Origin: RGDT01 sp964630925
Lineage (GTDB): Bacteria; Planctomycetota; Planctomycetia; Gemmatales; Gemmataceae
Direction: 5' to 3'
DNA: 64,000 nucleotides
NCBI GenBank assembly: GCA_964630925.1
Contig: CAZVZK010000022.1
Span: 23,537 to 87,536, forward strand
In this document: positions 7,788-16,659 of the stretch, in pieces
Position numbering within the stretch: the stretch's first letter is position 1
Layout: each line of letters opens with the position of its first letter
Notes under the pieces: model-generated
The model's input: the letters and a program-made list of their open reading frames with translations, nothing else
What the model was told of the DNA's origin: nothing
Database searches by the model: none
Translations under genes and position numbers: made by a program

Positions 7788-9215
7788 GTGGCCGATCCGT
7801 ACCGCATCGTCATCGGGCTGGAGACGCACGTCCAACTTCTGACGCGCACGAAGCTCTTCTGCGGCTGCCGCACCGACTTCGGGCAGCCGCCCAACTCGGC
7901 CACCTGCCCCGTCTGCCTCGGGCTGCCCGGCGCGTTGCCCGTCCTCAACCGCCACGCCTTTGCGCTGTCCCTCCGGGCCACGCTCGCCCTCGACGGCGCC
8001 GTCGCCCCGTTCACCAAGTGGGACCGTAAGAATTACTTCTACCCCGACCTCCCCAAGGGGTATCAGATCAGCCAGTATGACCTGCCCCTCTGTGTCGGCG
8101 GCCACCTCGACCTGCCCACCGGCAAACGCGCCGGCCTCATCCGCGCCCACCTCGAGGAGGACGCCGGCAAGCTGACCCACTCGGGCGGCGTCACCCTCAT
8201 CGACCTCAACCGCGCCGGCACGCCCCTGCTGGAGATCGTAGGCCAGCCCGACCTCACGTCGCCGGAGGAGGCGCGGCTGTATCTGGAGGAGATGGCGCTG
8301 CTGATGCGGCAGATCGGCGTCAGCGACTGCAAGATGCAGGAAGGCAGCCTCCGCTGCGACGCCAACGTCAACCTGCGCATCGCGCTCCCCGACGCAGCCG
8401 AGGCTGTTACCCCCATCGTCGAGATCAAGAACGTCAACAGCTTCAGCTTCCTCGAGCAGGCCATCCGTTACGAGGCCCGGCGACAGTACGATCAGTGGCT
8501 CTCCGACCCGGGATACCTCATCGGCAGGCACCCCAAGTCCACCGCCGGTTGGGACGAGGCGAAGGGCGTCACCGTGTTCCAGCGCCGCAAGGAGGAGGCG
8601 GCCGATTACCGGTACTTCCCCGACCCCGACCTCATCCCGGTGAGGACCGACGCGGCGATGATCGAGCGTGCCCGCGCCGGCCTCGGCGAGACCCCCGCCC
8701 AGTCGCGCGTCCGCCTCGCGGGGTTGGGGCTGTCGAAGCAGGACGTGGGCGTCCTGGTCGGCCTGGGGCGCGAGGGGATCGCGTACTTCGACGAGGCCGC
8801 CGGCGTCTGCGGTGACGCCAAGGCGGCGTGCAACTGGGTGACGAATCAGGTGCTTGCCGCCCGCTCGGGGGACGGCTGGCCGGTGCCGGCGGCCCGGCTG
8901 GGCGAGCTGATCGCCCTTCAGAAGGGGCAGGGGCTGAGCAAGCAGGCGGCGGCGGACGCCTTCGCGAAGATGCGCGGCGGGCTGGGGGCGGGGGAGGCGG
9001 TGGCGGCGCTGGGGCTGGCGGCGGCGGCGGGCGAGGACGCCGTCCGCGAGATGGTGCGGCGGGCGATGGCGGGAAACGCCAGGGCGGTGGCCGATTTCCG
9101 GGCGGGAAAGGCGGCGGCGGCGAACGCCCTCAAGGGGGCGGTGATGAAGGAGGCGAGGGGGTCGGCGCGGGCCGCCGACGTGGACCGAATCCTCGCGGAG
9201 GAGCTGGCGCGGTAG
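7788..9215 (+). CDS. gatB: Aspartyl/glutamyl-tRNA amidotransferase subunit B
   Basis: GatB, 475 residues, the usual length. It is the kinase-like subunit of the GatCAB amidotransferase, which converts misacylated Asp-tRNA(Asn) and Glu-tRNA(Gln) to the amide forms. Signatures are IGLETHVQL, CPVCLGLPG, NYFYPDLPKGYQISQYD, and the C-terminal YqeY-like tail with GNARAVADFRAGK. The start is GTG at 7788, the first in-frame start before MADPYRIVIGLE, with GGAG nine bases upstream. gatA and gatC are not in the window. The stretch after position 8930 is unusually Ala/Gly-rich in codons but keeps the family sequence. Confidence 0.97.
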   Translation: MADPYRIVIGLETHVQLLTRTKLFCGCRTDFGQPPNSATCPVCLGLPGALPVLNRHAFALSLRATLALDGAVAPFTKWDRKNYFYPDLPKGYQISQYDLPLCVGGHLDLPTGKRAGLIRAHLEEDAGKLTHSGGVTLIDLNRAGTPLLEIVGQPDLTSPEEARLYLEEMALLMRQIGVSDCKMQEGSLRCDANVNLRIALPDAAEAVTPIVEIKNVNSFSFLEQAIRYEARRQYDQWLSDPGYLIGRHPKSTAGWDEAKGVTVFQRRKEEAADYRYFPDPDLIPVRTDAAMIERARAGLGETPAQSRVRLAGLGLSKQDVGVLVGLGREGIAYFDEAAGVCGDAKAACNWVTNQVLAARSGDGWPVPAARLGELIALQKGQGLSKQAAADAFAKMRGGLGAGEAVAALGLAAAAGEDAVREMVRRAMAGNARAVADFRAGKAAAANALKGAVMKEARGSARAADVDRILAEELAR

Positions 9216-9314
9216 GGAGGGACGCGCCGGGCCGCGATCCCTAATCTGACCCAGCCCCCCGAGACGCCGGACGCCCGGCGGGGGCTCCCCCCCGAACGGA
9301 TGGAGACGCGACCC

Positions 9315-10433
9315 ATGTCCATCAAGTGCGATGAGTGCAAGAGGAAGTTCGACCCGACGCCGAACCTGGACCTGATGCCCTGCCCGGGCTGCCGCAACCT
9401 CGTACCCACCGGCAACGAGAAGTCCATTCGCAAGACGCAGGAGAAGTACCGCCACGACCTGGAGTGGCCCAAGGCGGCTGCCGGGCGGGCCATCGCCTAC
9501 GCCGCCGGCATCTACGCCCTGTCCACGCACGCCACGCCCATCGACTTCGAGGCCATCGAGCAGAAGGTGCGGCGGAAGTACGGCCAGCACTCGGCGGCGA
9601 AGGAGCGTGGCCTGACGCTCGTCGGGATGCGGGGCGCCCACCACGTCATCGACACCTCCGTCAGCTTCCTGCTCGTCCCGCTGACCGGCGTGGGGCTGGA
9701 CAAGAAGCCGTGGCACCTGCTGTACGTCGTCTTCCGCGGCTCGCGGGGCAGCAAGGCGTACAGCGAGGAGAATGTCCGCGGTGCCGGCTGGGGCGAGACC
9801 CCCGAGGGCGAGCTCATCAACGTGGACTGGCGCTCCAACTTCACCACGTCGCAGGTGACGCCGACGTGGAGCTCGTCCGTGAAGATCCACAAGGGGTTCA
9901 ACGACCTGTACATGAGCATGCGTGGGCGGGTCCACTCCATCGTGAAGAAGGCCCTCGCCGAGCAGCCCGAGGCCCAGGTCGTCGTCACCGGGCACAGCCT
10001 CGGGGCCGCCCTCTCCACCGTGTGCGCCCACGATCTGCAGTGCTCCGGCCTGTGCGAGCCGTTCGTCTTCCCCTTCTGCTCCCCCCGCGTCGGCGCCCTC
10101 AGCTTCTGCCGCGACTTCGACGAGAAGATCGCCACCAGTTGGGCCTACCTGCAGGGCGAGCCGAAGCCGATGGCCTACCCCCGCAGCTTCGTCTTCGTCC
10201 AGTCCAACGACCCCGTGTCGTGGGGCGGCAAGCACGGCTTCAAGCACGAGATGAACGAGAAGGAGGCGAAGAAGTACGCCGACAGCGGCAACATCGCCAA
10301 GCAGGGCCTCTACGCGCAGTTCAAGTTCAAGAGCGACACGGTCATCTACTACCACGTCGGCAACCTCTACCGGGCGTCGTACTTCGGCCTGCACGACTTC
10401 GGCAAGATGGAGCGGGAGATCTTCCCCGACTGA
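9315..10433 (+). CDS. Lipase class 3 family protein with N-terminal zinc ribbon
   Basis: This 372-residue protein begins with a CxxC...CxxC ribbon (CDEC, CPGC) resembling the short zinc ribbons common in planctomycetes, and continues with an alpha/beta-hydrolase of the lipase class 3 family. The nucleophile elbow is GHSLGA with Ser228; an Asp and His downstream would complete the triad. There is no signal peptide, so the enzyme is probably cytoplasmic. ATG 9315 is preferred over 9300 because GGAG lies at a suitable distance. It sits 22 bases ahead of the first methyltransferase and may be co-transcribed with it. Confidence 0.83.
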   Translation: MSIKCDECKRKFDPTPNLDLMPCPGCRNLVPTGNEKSIRKTQEKYRHDLEWPKAAAGRAIAYAAGIYALSTHATPIDFEAIEQKVRRKYGQHSAAKERGLTLVGMRGAHHVIDTSVSFLLVPLTGVGLDKKPWHLLYVVFRGSRGSKAYSEENVRGAGWGETPEGELINVDWRSNFTTSQVTPTWSSSVKIHKGFNDLYMSMRGRVHSIVKKALAEQPEAQVVVTGHSLGAALSTVCAHDLQCSGLCEPFVFPFCSPRVGALSFCRDFDEKIATSWAYLQGEPKPMAYPRSFVFVQSNDPVSWGGKHGFKHEMNEKEAKKYADSGNIAKQGLYAQFKFKSDTVIYYHVGNLYRASYFGLHDFGKMEREIFPD

Positions 10434-10455
10434 GGCGCGCGGCCGGGGGCCCATC

Positions 10456-11928
10456 GTGTCCACCTCCTACGACGAGGTCGTGTACGTGGCCTGCCCCGAG
10501 CGGGCCACGCACCCTGACAACCTGGCGGCGCTGGCGACACTCCACGGGCTGTCGCCGGCCCCGCCGCCTCGTTGCCGCGTGCTGGAGATCGGCTGCGCGA
10601 CCGGGGGCAACCTCCTCGGCCTGGGCGAGGCGTACCCCGGCAGCTCCTTCCTCGGCGTCGACCCGTCGCCCAGGCAGGTCGGCCTGGGCCGGGAGGCGGC
10701 GGCCTCCCTCGGGCTGTCCAACCTTCGCCTGGAGGCGGTCACCGCCGACGCCCTGCCGGCCGACGCCGGGCCGTTCGACTACGTCCTCTGCCACGGCGTC
10801 TACTCCTGGGTGCCGCAGACGGCGCGCGAGGGCATCCTGGCCGCCTGCCGCCGCCTCCTCGCCCCCCACGGCGTCGCCTACGTCAGCTACAACGTCAAGC
10901 CGGGCTTCCTCCTCCGCCAGGCGGTCCGGGAGATGTTGCTGTACCACACCTCCGGGCTGTCCGACCCCGCCCAGAAGGCCGCCCAGGCCCGCGCCCTCAT
11001 GCACCTGCTCGCCGGCGGCCGGCCCGACGAACGCGCCTGGGCCAGGGCGCTCAACGACGAGGCCGTCTGGTTCGCCGAGGGGGCCGACAGCTACATCCTG
11101 CACGAGTACCTGGAGGAGGACAACGAGGCGTTCTTCCTGCGCGACTTCGTGCAGGACGCCGGCCGCCACGGGCTGCGCTACCTGTGCGAGGCCGCCTCGC
11201 ACACCTGCCTCGACGCCCTGCCGCCCGCCGTGCGTGCGGCCTTCGGGGGCGTGGACGACCCGATCGAGGCCGAGCAGTACATCGACTTCTACAAGGGGAG
11301 GCAGTTCCGCCGCACCCTGCTCGTCCGCGCCGAGACGGCCTCCGAACGCCCCTCCGCTGCCGCCCTCGGCGGGCTGCTGGTGAGCGCCGCGTGCCGGGCG
11401 GAGGCCCACCCCGACGCCCCCGGCGTGGTCGGCTACCGCAACGACAACGGCGACGGCCTGGAGACGGCCGACCCCGGCTACAAGGCGATCCTGGGTGAGC
11501 TGATCGCACGCCGCCCGGCAGCCGTCCCGTGGGCGGACCTGTGCGCCGCCGTGGCGGCGCGTCTCGGCGGACGCGATCCCGCCCCGGAGGCGATGAGGCT
11601 CGTCCTCGCGAACCTCGTCACCCTGCACTGCTCCCCGCCGCGGTTCACCCTCACCCCCGGCCCCCGCCCCTGCGCGTCGCGCGTGGCCCGCTGGCAGGCG
11701 CGGCAGGGGGGGCCGGTCACCGACCTGCTCGGCCGCCGGGCCGACCTCGGGCCGTTCGCCCTGGCCCTGCTGCCGCTGCTCGACGGCACGCGTGATCGGG
11801 GAGCGCTCGCGGAGGAGATGGCCCGCCGAATCGACCCTGCTTGTGGGGCGGAGGCCGAGCGCCGCGCCGCCGCCGCCCTGGGGCCGGCCCTGGAAGGCAT
11901 CGCCCGCTCCGCGCTGTTGACGGCCTGA
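10456..11928 (+). CDS. SAM-dependent methyltransferase with methyltransferase regulatory domain (first of pair)
   Basis: A 490-residue protein starting with GTG. The class I methyltransferase motif I is LEIGCATGG (about residues 43-51), followed by FLGVDPSPRQV and the HGVYSWV loop. The middle (about 215-330) matches the methyltransferase regulatory domain (PF10119), and the C-terminus forms a winged-helix-like segment. The arrangement resembles enzymes annotated as putative protein-lysine methyltransferases, but the acceptor is unknown. The downstream neighbour is a close paralogue 21 bases away, so the two arose by tandem duplication and are likely one operon with the lipase. Confidence 0.88.
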   Translation: MSTSYDEVVYVACPERATHPDNLAALATLHGLSPAPPPRCRVLEIGCATGGNLLGLGEAYPGSSFLGVDPSPRQVGLGREAAASLGLSNLRLEAVTADALPADAGPFDYVLCHGVYSWVPQTAREGILAACRRLLAPHGVAYVSYNVKPGFLLRQAVREMLLYHTSGLSDPAQKAAQARALMHLLAGGRPDERAWARALNDEAVWFAEGADSYILHEYLEEDNEAFFLRDFVQDAGRHGLRYLCEAASHTCLDALPPAVRAAFGGVDDPIEAEQYIDFYKGRQFRRTLLVRAETASERPSAAALGGLLVSAACRAEAHPDAPGVVGYRNDNGDGLETADPGYKAILGELIARRPAAVPWADLCAAVAARLGGRDPAPEAMRLVLANLVTLHCSPPRFTLTPGPRPCASRVARWQARQGGPVTDLLGRRADLGPFALALLPLLDGTRDRGALAEEMARRIDPACGAEAERRAAAALGPALEGIARSALLTA

Positions 11929-11949
11929 CCCGGCCCAGAGGACCAGCAC

Positions 11950-13425
11950 ATGGCGACCCCCGCGGACTACTACGACCAGGTCGTCTACGACGCCAGGCCG
12001 CAGGCCGCCACGCACCCCGACAACCTCGCGGCCATCGCGAGGTTGTACGGCCTGGATCCCGCCCCGCCCCCCCGCTGCCGCGTCCTCGAGATCGGCTGCG
12101 CGACCGGGGGCAACCTGTTCGGGATGGCGGAGGCGTACCCCGGCAGCTCCTTCCTCGGCATCGACCCCTCGCGGGTCCAGATCGCTCTGGGCCGCGAGGC
12201 CGCCGGGGCTATCGCCCTGCCCAACCTCCGCCTGGAGGCCGTCTCCGCCGCCGACCTGCCGCCCGACGCCGGGCCGTTCGACTTCATCATCTGCCACGGC
12301 GTCTACTCCTGGGTCCCCGGGGACGTTCGCGAGGGCATCCTGGCCGCCTGCCGCCGCCTCCTCGCCCCCCACGGCGTCGCCTACGTCAGCTACAACGCCA
12401 AGCCGGGCTGGTTCCTGCGCCTGCCCATCCGCGAGATGCTGCTGTACCACACCTCCGGGCTGTCCGACCCCGCCGAGAAGGCGTCCCAGGCGCGCGCCCT
12501 CATGCAGTTCCTGTCCTCCGGCGTCCACGGCGGCGCGTGGGCCGGCCTCCTTCGGGACGAAATCGACGCCTTCCCCGCCCGCGTCGACAGCTACATCCTG
12601 CACGAGTACCTGGAGGTGGAGAACGAGGCGTTTTACCTGCGCGACTTCCTGGCCGACGCCGGGCGGCATGGCCTGCAGTACCTGAGCGAGGCGATGTTCC
12701 ATTCGGCCCTCGGGTCGCTGCCGGAGGCGGCGCGGGCCGTCCTGGCGGGGACGCGGGACATCGTCGAGGTGGAGCAGTACGTCGATTTCCTGCGTGGGCG
12801 CATGTTCCGTCGGACGCTGCTCGTCCGTGACGACGCCCCCGTGCGGCGGGCGCCCTCCCCATCGATCCTCGGGCGGCTGTTGCTGTCGGCGATGTGTCGG
12901 GCCGAGCGTCAGGTGCCCGTGTGCACCCCCGAGCCGGAGCTGTACCGCAACGACGCCGACGGCGCCATCGAGACGGGGCACCCCGGCCTCAAGGCCGCGC
13001 TCGCCGAGCTGTGCGGGCGCTGGCCCGCCGCCGCCCCTTGGCCGGAGCTGTGGGCCGCCGCGGCGGCGCGTCTGGAGGCGGGTGGCGTGGCCGCCGCCGG
13101 TCTGCACGACTCCACGGCACATGGGATGCTGCAACTGTTCCACTCCAACCTCGTGTGCCTGCACGCCGCCCCGTCGCCGTTCACCCTGACGCCCGGCGAG
13201 CGGCCCGTGGCGTCGCGCCTGGCGCGGATGCAGGCCCTGCGAGGCAGCGAGGTCGCCAACCTACGCCACCGCAAGGCCGACCTCGACCCGGCCGCCCTGG
13301 CCCTTTTGCCGCTGCTGGACGGCACGCGCGATCGGGCGGGGCTGGCGGAGGAGATGGGCCGGCGCGGGCACGAGCTGGCCCCGGCGCTGGACCGCCTCGC
13401 CCGGCAGGCGCTGCTCACGGCGTGA
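11950..13425 (+). CDS. SAM-dependent methyltransferase with methyltransferase regulatory domain (second of pair)
   Basis: A 491-residue paralogue of the preceding gene with identical architecture: LEIGCATGG at about 46-54, FLGIDPSRVQI, HGVYSWVPG, LHEYLEVENEAFYLRDF in the regulatory region, and a C-terminal module ending in LLDGTRDRAGLAEEM. Long stretches of the N-terminal half are nearly identical to the first copy, while the C-terminal module has diverged, as expected if the two now differ in target. The stop lies 7 bases from the stop of the convergent DUF1501 gene. Confidence 0.88.
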   Translation: MATPADYYDQVVYDARPQAATHPDNLAAIARLYGLDPAPPPRCRVLEIGCATGGNLFGMAEAYPGSSFLGIDPSRVQIALGREAAGAIALPNLRLEAVSAADLPPDAGPFDFIICHGVYSWVPGDVREGILAACRRLLAPHGVAYVSYNAKPGWFLRLPIREMLLYHTSGLSDPAEKASQARALMQFLSSGVHGGAWAGLLRDEIDAFPARVDSYILHEYLEVENEAFYLRDFLADAGRHGLQYLSEAMFHSALGSLPEAARAVLAGTRDIVEVEQYVDFLRGRMFRRTLLVRDDAPVRRAPSPSILGRLLLSAMCRAERQVPVCTPEPELYRNDADGAIETGHPGLKAALAELCGRWPAAAPWPELWAAAAARLEAGGVAAAGLHDSTAHGMLQLFHSNLVCLHAAPSPFTLTPGERPVASRLARMQALRGSEVANLRHRKADLDPAALALLPLLDGTRDRAGLAEEMGRRGHELAPALDRLARQALLTA

Positions 13426-13432
13426 CGGCGGA

Positions 13433-14764
13433 TCAGAACAGCTCGCGGATCACCTCGCCGCGCGACAGCGGCGTGGGCCTGCCGGTCTGGTCGGCGGCCT
13501 CGGTGTGCGGGTCGATGCCCAGGCAGCGGAACACCGTCGCCCACAGGTCGCCGGGCCGCACCACCCGCCCGCTGACCGGAAACGCCCCGTCGCGGCCGGT
13601 CCGCCCCAGGACCGCCCCGCCACGCACCCCGCCGCCGGCCAGCAGCATCGAGTAGGCGTGGTGCCAGTGGTCGCGGCCCGCGTCCTTGTTGATACGCGGC
13701 GTCCGCCCGAACTCGCCCATCACCACGAGCAGCGTACGCTTCATCAGGCCGCGCTGCGTCAGGTCATCGATCAACGCGGAGATGCCGCGGCCGAACGGCG
13801 GCAGGAGCTTGTCCTTGAGCTGGCGGAAGTTGTCCTTATGGGTGTCCCAGGCGTCCTGGGGCGTCTTGCCCCCGAAGCCGGAGCAGACGGTGACGAGTTT
13901 GACGCCGGCCTCGACGAGGCGGCGGGCCAGGAGGCACGACTGCCCCAGCGTGTTGCAGCCGTAACGCGCGCGGACGGCGGGCGGCTCGGCGGACAGGTCG
14001 AAGGCGCGGCGGGCCTCCGTCGTGGCGAGGAGGCCCGCGGCCCGCTCCTGATGCACCGTGAGGGCCTTGGCCTCGGCGGAGGCTTCCAGGGCGCGGACGC
14101 GCCGCTCGACGGCGCGGAGGAGCCCGCCGCGGCCGGCGAGGCGGGCGGCGCTGACGTCCGCCGGCAAGGCCAGCTCGGCGATGTCGAAGTCCGACGCATT
14201 CGGGTCGCCGACGACGGCGACGGGGTCATGCCGCCGCCCGAGGAAGCCGGCGAATTGGCCGGGTGTGAGGTTGCCGACGTCGGTGGCGAGCTGGGGGACC
14301 TGAACGAAGGACGGGAGCGTGGAGCGGCCCGGGGCGTACCGCGAGACGACGCTGCCGCCGTTGGGGTGGTCGGCGGGGGTGGCGGTCAGGCCGACGGCGT
14401 TGCGCGACGGCGGGAATCCGGTGAGGGCCTCGTAGGCCGCCGACTGGTGGTGCGTGCAGGACTGGGCGCAGGTGCGGACGGTGGCGAACTGGTCGTTGCG
14501 TGCGGCGAGGAGCGGGACGTGTTCGCCGAAGAGGACGCCGGGCAGGCGGGTGCGGATGGCGCCGAACTCGCCGCGGATGCCGTCGGGGGCGTCGGGCTTG
14601 GGGTCGAACGACTCGAGCTGGCTGATCGAGCCCCATAGGAAGACGAGGATGCAGTTGTCGGCGGTGGGCCGTGGCCCTGACCCGGCGCCGCGCAGGAGGG
14701 CGGGGAGGGAGAGGGCTGCCCCGAGGGAGCCGGCCCGCAGCAGGTCTCGGCGGGATGGGAGCAT
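13433..14764 (-). CDS. DUF1501 domain-containing protein, Tat-exported
   Basis: A 443-residue protein with a twin-arginine signal (SRRDLLRAG) and the DUF1501 (sulfatase-like, alkaline-phosphatase-superfamily) body: FLWGSISQLESFDPKPDAP, THHQSAAYEALTG, VVMGEFGRTPRIN, DHWHHAYSMLLAGGG. DUF1501 proteins are expanded in planctomycetes, usually next to a DUF1549/DUF1553 cytochrome-like partner; no such partner is present here, so this is an orphan copy. I placed the start at 14764 because it begins the Tat signal; the open frame continues upstream for 48 codons with no family similarity. Confidence 0.9.
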   Translation of the reverse strand: MLPSRRDLLRAGSLGAALSLPALLRGAGSGPRPTADNCILVFLWGSISQLESFDPKPDAPDGIRGEFGAIRTRLPGVLFGEHVPLLAARNDQFATVRTCAQSCTHHQSAAYEALTGFPPSRNAVGLTATPADHPNGGSVVSRYAPGRSTLPSFVQVPQLATDVGNLTPGQFAGFLGRRHDPVAVVGDPNASDFDIAELALPADVSAARLAGRGGLLRAVERRVRALEASAEAKALTVHQERAAGLLATTEARRAFDLSAEPPAVRARYGCNTLGQSCLLARRLVEAGVKLVTVCSGFGGKTPQDAWDTHKDNFRQLKDKLLPPFGRGISALIDDLTQRGLMKRTLLVVMGEFGRTPRINKDAGRDHWHHAYSMLLAGGGVRGGAVLGRTGRDGAFPVSGRVVRPGDLWATVFRCLGIDPHTEAADQTGRPTPLSRGEVIRELF

Positions 14765-15385
14765 GAGGGGAGTATACCCGGTCGGGGGAGGCGGCGGCGA
14801 GGGGCATTTCACGGGGGCGGCCGAAATCTCCCCTGGAAAGGGAGCGCCGCCCCGCGCGTGGGGCGGATGGAGACGGGTGGTTAGGTTGGCGTGGGACGAA
14901 CGCGGCATCGCGGGGTGCGCCGGTGCTGCTCGGCGTAGCCAGCTTCATCAGCTCGTCTGACAGCCCCGCGCTTCCGTCCCTCCGTGACACAATCCAGGCC
15001 GACCTCGATGACCCTGTAGAACCGCACGCGCTCCAGTGCATCCTAGACGCGCGTGCACAGCCTCGCGTCCCACTTGTACTCCGACGCCCCCCACCACGCG
15101 AACCACGGGTCGTACAGGCTCTCGTTGCCCCAGTCGTGTTTGCCACGCCTGGGCGGATTCAGGCCCGCGCGGCTCCGGAGGGCCAGGGGCCTCTCCTCGT
15201 CGCGGGTGAGCTGGCCGAGGGAGCTGTGTGCCCCGAAGGCCACAACGCGATGGCGAGCAGGTGGACGCTGCCGCCCAGAAGCGCGACACGTGACTGCGTT
15301 CGTTCCGCCTCATCGGGCGATCCACCCACGAGCCTGTCGGGCGCGGCCCGCTCCTGCTATCCTGGCGAGTGAGGAGGGCGATCCG
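14765..15385. other. 620-base gap with hairpins and a probable gene relic
   Basis: The left part holds a perfect hairpin (CCGCCCC at 14847-14853 with GGGGCGG at 14860-14866). The right part (about 14985-15243) contains a minus-strand relic described separately. No convincing full gene is seen. The last 15 bases carry GAGGAG for the gene starting at 15386. Confidence 0.5.
14985..15243 (-). pseudogene. Possible decayed gene, minus strand
   Basis: The minus strand reads KHDWGNESLYDPWFAWWGAS then EYKWDARLCTRV, an amber stop, and in the same frame DALERVRFYRVIEVGLD. The Trp/Tyr-rich composition is unlike random shadows in this GC-rich DNA, and the frame continues sensibly past the TAG. I do not recognise the family. 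It may be a pseudogene cut by one stop, or chance. Confidence 0.3.
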
Positions 15386-15880
15386 ATGGCTGACCGAAAG
15401 AGCAAGGACCAGAAGCGCAAGGCCAAGCTCGCCGAACGCGTCCGCAAGCAGGTGAAGAACCCGCCCCTGGCGTACGCGGGGAAGGAGTACAAGGGCAGGG
15501 AGTGGGTGCCGCACATGTACCGCACCGAGCGCGGCGTGTACGAGGGCATCATCGCCTCTGGCCGCACGCTCACGAACTCCCAGGTGGAGGCGGCCTACAC
15601 CGCCCTGATCGCGCATCTGCGATCCGGCCAGCCGGCGCTGCTGCCCGAGGACGCCGCCCCCGTCGAGTACGCTGCGGGCCGCGAGACGGAGTACCTGGTG
15701 TGGAACGTGCGCCGCCACTGGGGCCTGCTGTTCGCCGAGAAGGGGCCGGTGGCGGTGCAGGACCTGATTGGCATCCTGCGTACGCTGCTTTATTCGATGG
15801 ACACGCACGCCTTCAACACCGGCCCGGAGCGGGGCTACGTCGATTTCCTGTACGGCTTCCTCGGGCAGGTGATTAAGTGA
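15386..15880 (+). CDS. Conserved hypothetical protein
   Basis: A 164-residue soluble protein with a highly basic N-terminus (MADRKSKDQKRKAKLAERV) that could bind nucleic acid, followed by an alpha-helical body containing YLVWNVRRHWGLLF and a C-terminal RGYVDFLYGFLGQVI. GAGGAG at 15371-15376 supports the start. No signal or membrane segment. It directly precedes the REP-type transposase and its left inverted repeat. Function unknown. Confidence 0.7.
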   Translation: MADRKSKDQKRKAKLAERVRKQVKNPPLAYAGKEYKGREWVPHMYRTERGVYEGIIASGRTLTNSQVEAAYTALIAHLRSGQPALLPEDAAPVEYAAGRETEYLVWNVRRHWGLLFAEKGPVAVQDLIGILRTLLYSMDTHAFNTGPERGYVDFLYGFLGQVIK

Positions 15881-15910
15881 GGCTGGTAGGCGAACGCCCG
15901 GTGGCTGAGC

Positions 15911-15932
15911 GCGAGCGCGAACCCGCAAGCGG
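15911..15932 (+). repeat. Left 22-bp inverted repeat of the transposase unit
   Basis: GCGAGCGCGAACCCGCAAGCGG here is the exact reverse complement of 16602-16623. It contains the small palindrome CCGCAAGCGG. The pair encloses the REP-associated transposase gene. Confidence 0.85.
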
Positions 15933-15960
15933 CGTGGGAGCGAGCGGAAGGAGGTGGGGC

Positions 15961-16557
15961 ATGGGTATGGTGGCGGGCCATCATCTCGTGTGGTCGGTCT
16001 ACGGGTGGTGGCTCCCGAACGACCCGCGCGGCAGCTCCTCGCATGAGGTCCGCGTCCCGGCGCTGGGAGGTCTGGGCGAGCTGCACCACGGCCGCAAGGA
16101 GGTGCAGCCCTCGCGGGGCGAGCTGCGGGACTTCCAGGGGCGCGCCTCCCCACTCCTGGCCCACGCAGCCCAGGCTTTCTCGGATGACGAGGTGGCGTTG
16201 ATCGCGGAGAGTTTCGGCGACACGATCCGCCGGCGACGTTACACCTGTTACGCCTGCGCGATCATGCCCGACCACGTCCATCTGTTGATCCGCGTCCACC
16301 GCGCCAAGGCGGAGGACATGCAGGCGGCCCTTCAGGATCACAGCCGTGAGACGCTGCTCGCCGCGGGGCGGCGCCGTGGCAACCACCCGGTCTGGGGTGG
16401 CCGTGGCTGGAAGGTCTTCCAGTACACGCGGCAGGACATGGAGCGCATCGTGCGGTATATCGAGCGCAACCCCGCCGAGCGCGGTATGCCCCCTCAGCAC
16501 TGGGGATTCGTCACCCCCTACGATGGATGGCTCCCCGGTGTCGGCTCGCGGAGATGA
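15961..16557 (+). CDS. REP-associated tyrosine transposase (Y1/IS200-like)
   Basis: A 198-residue HUH-type single-strand transposase. The two metal-binding histidines are in MPDHVHLLI (His105, His107) and the likely catalytic tyrosine is Tyr166 in RYIERNP; the N-terminal HHLVWSVYGWWLPNDPRG is typical of the planctomycete branch of Y1_Tnp. AAGGAGGT just upstream fixes the ATG. Relatives (RAYTs) act on short palindromic REP elements and are usually single-copy and vertically maintained. Here the gene sits inside a perfect 22-bp inverted repeat, which is probably its recognition sequence. Confidence 0.88.
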   Translation: MGMVAGHHLVWSVYGWWLPNDPRGSSSHEVRVPALGGLGELHHGRKEVQPSRGELRDFQGRASPLLAHAAQAFSDDEVALIAESFGDTIRRRRYTCYACAIMPDHVHLLIRVHRAKAEDMQAALQDHSRETLLAAGRRRGNHPVWGGRGWKVFQYTRQDMERIVRYIERNPAERGMPPQHWGFVTPYDGWLPGVGSRR

Positions 16558-16601
16558 CAGCAATCCACCCTTGACCCACCTGATCCACGTGCGGTTCGCC
16601 A

Positions 16602-16623
16602 CCGCTTGCGGGTTCGCGCTCGC
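16602..16623 (-). repeat. Right 22-bp inverted repeat of the transposase unit
   Basis: Exact reverse complement of 15911-15932, 45 bases after the transposase stop and 37 bases from the stop of rny. In a transcript of the unit the two arms could pair around the gene. Confidence 0.85.
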
Positions 16624-16659
16624 ACACACCCCGTGAGACATCGCCCAATCCGCGCCGCC

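Noticed and set aside
9216..9299. GC-rich hairpin between gatB and the lipase (AGCCCCC with GGGGGCT) as a terminator
   Set aside because: It is followed by C-rich sequence rather than T; it may only reflect composition.
7695..10463. A 922-codon minus-strand frame antisense to gatB and the lipase
   Set aside because: Shadow frame; both sense genes are complete family members.
10342..13164. A 940-codon minus-strand frame antisense to the methyltransferases
   Set aside because: It repeats itself only because the sense genes are tandem duplicates; no independent homology.
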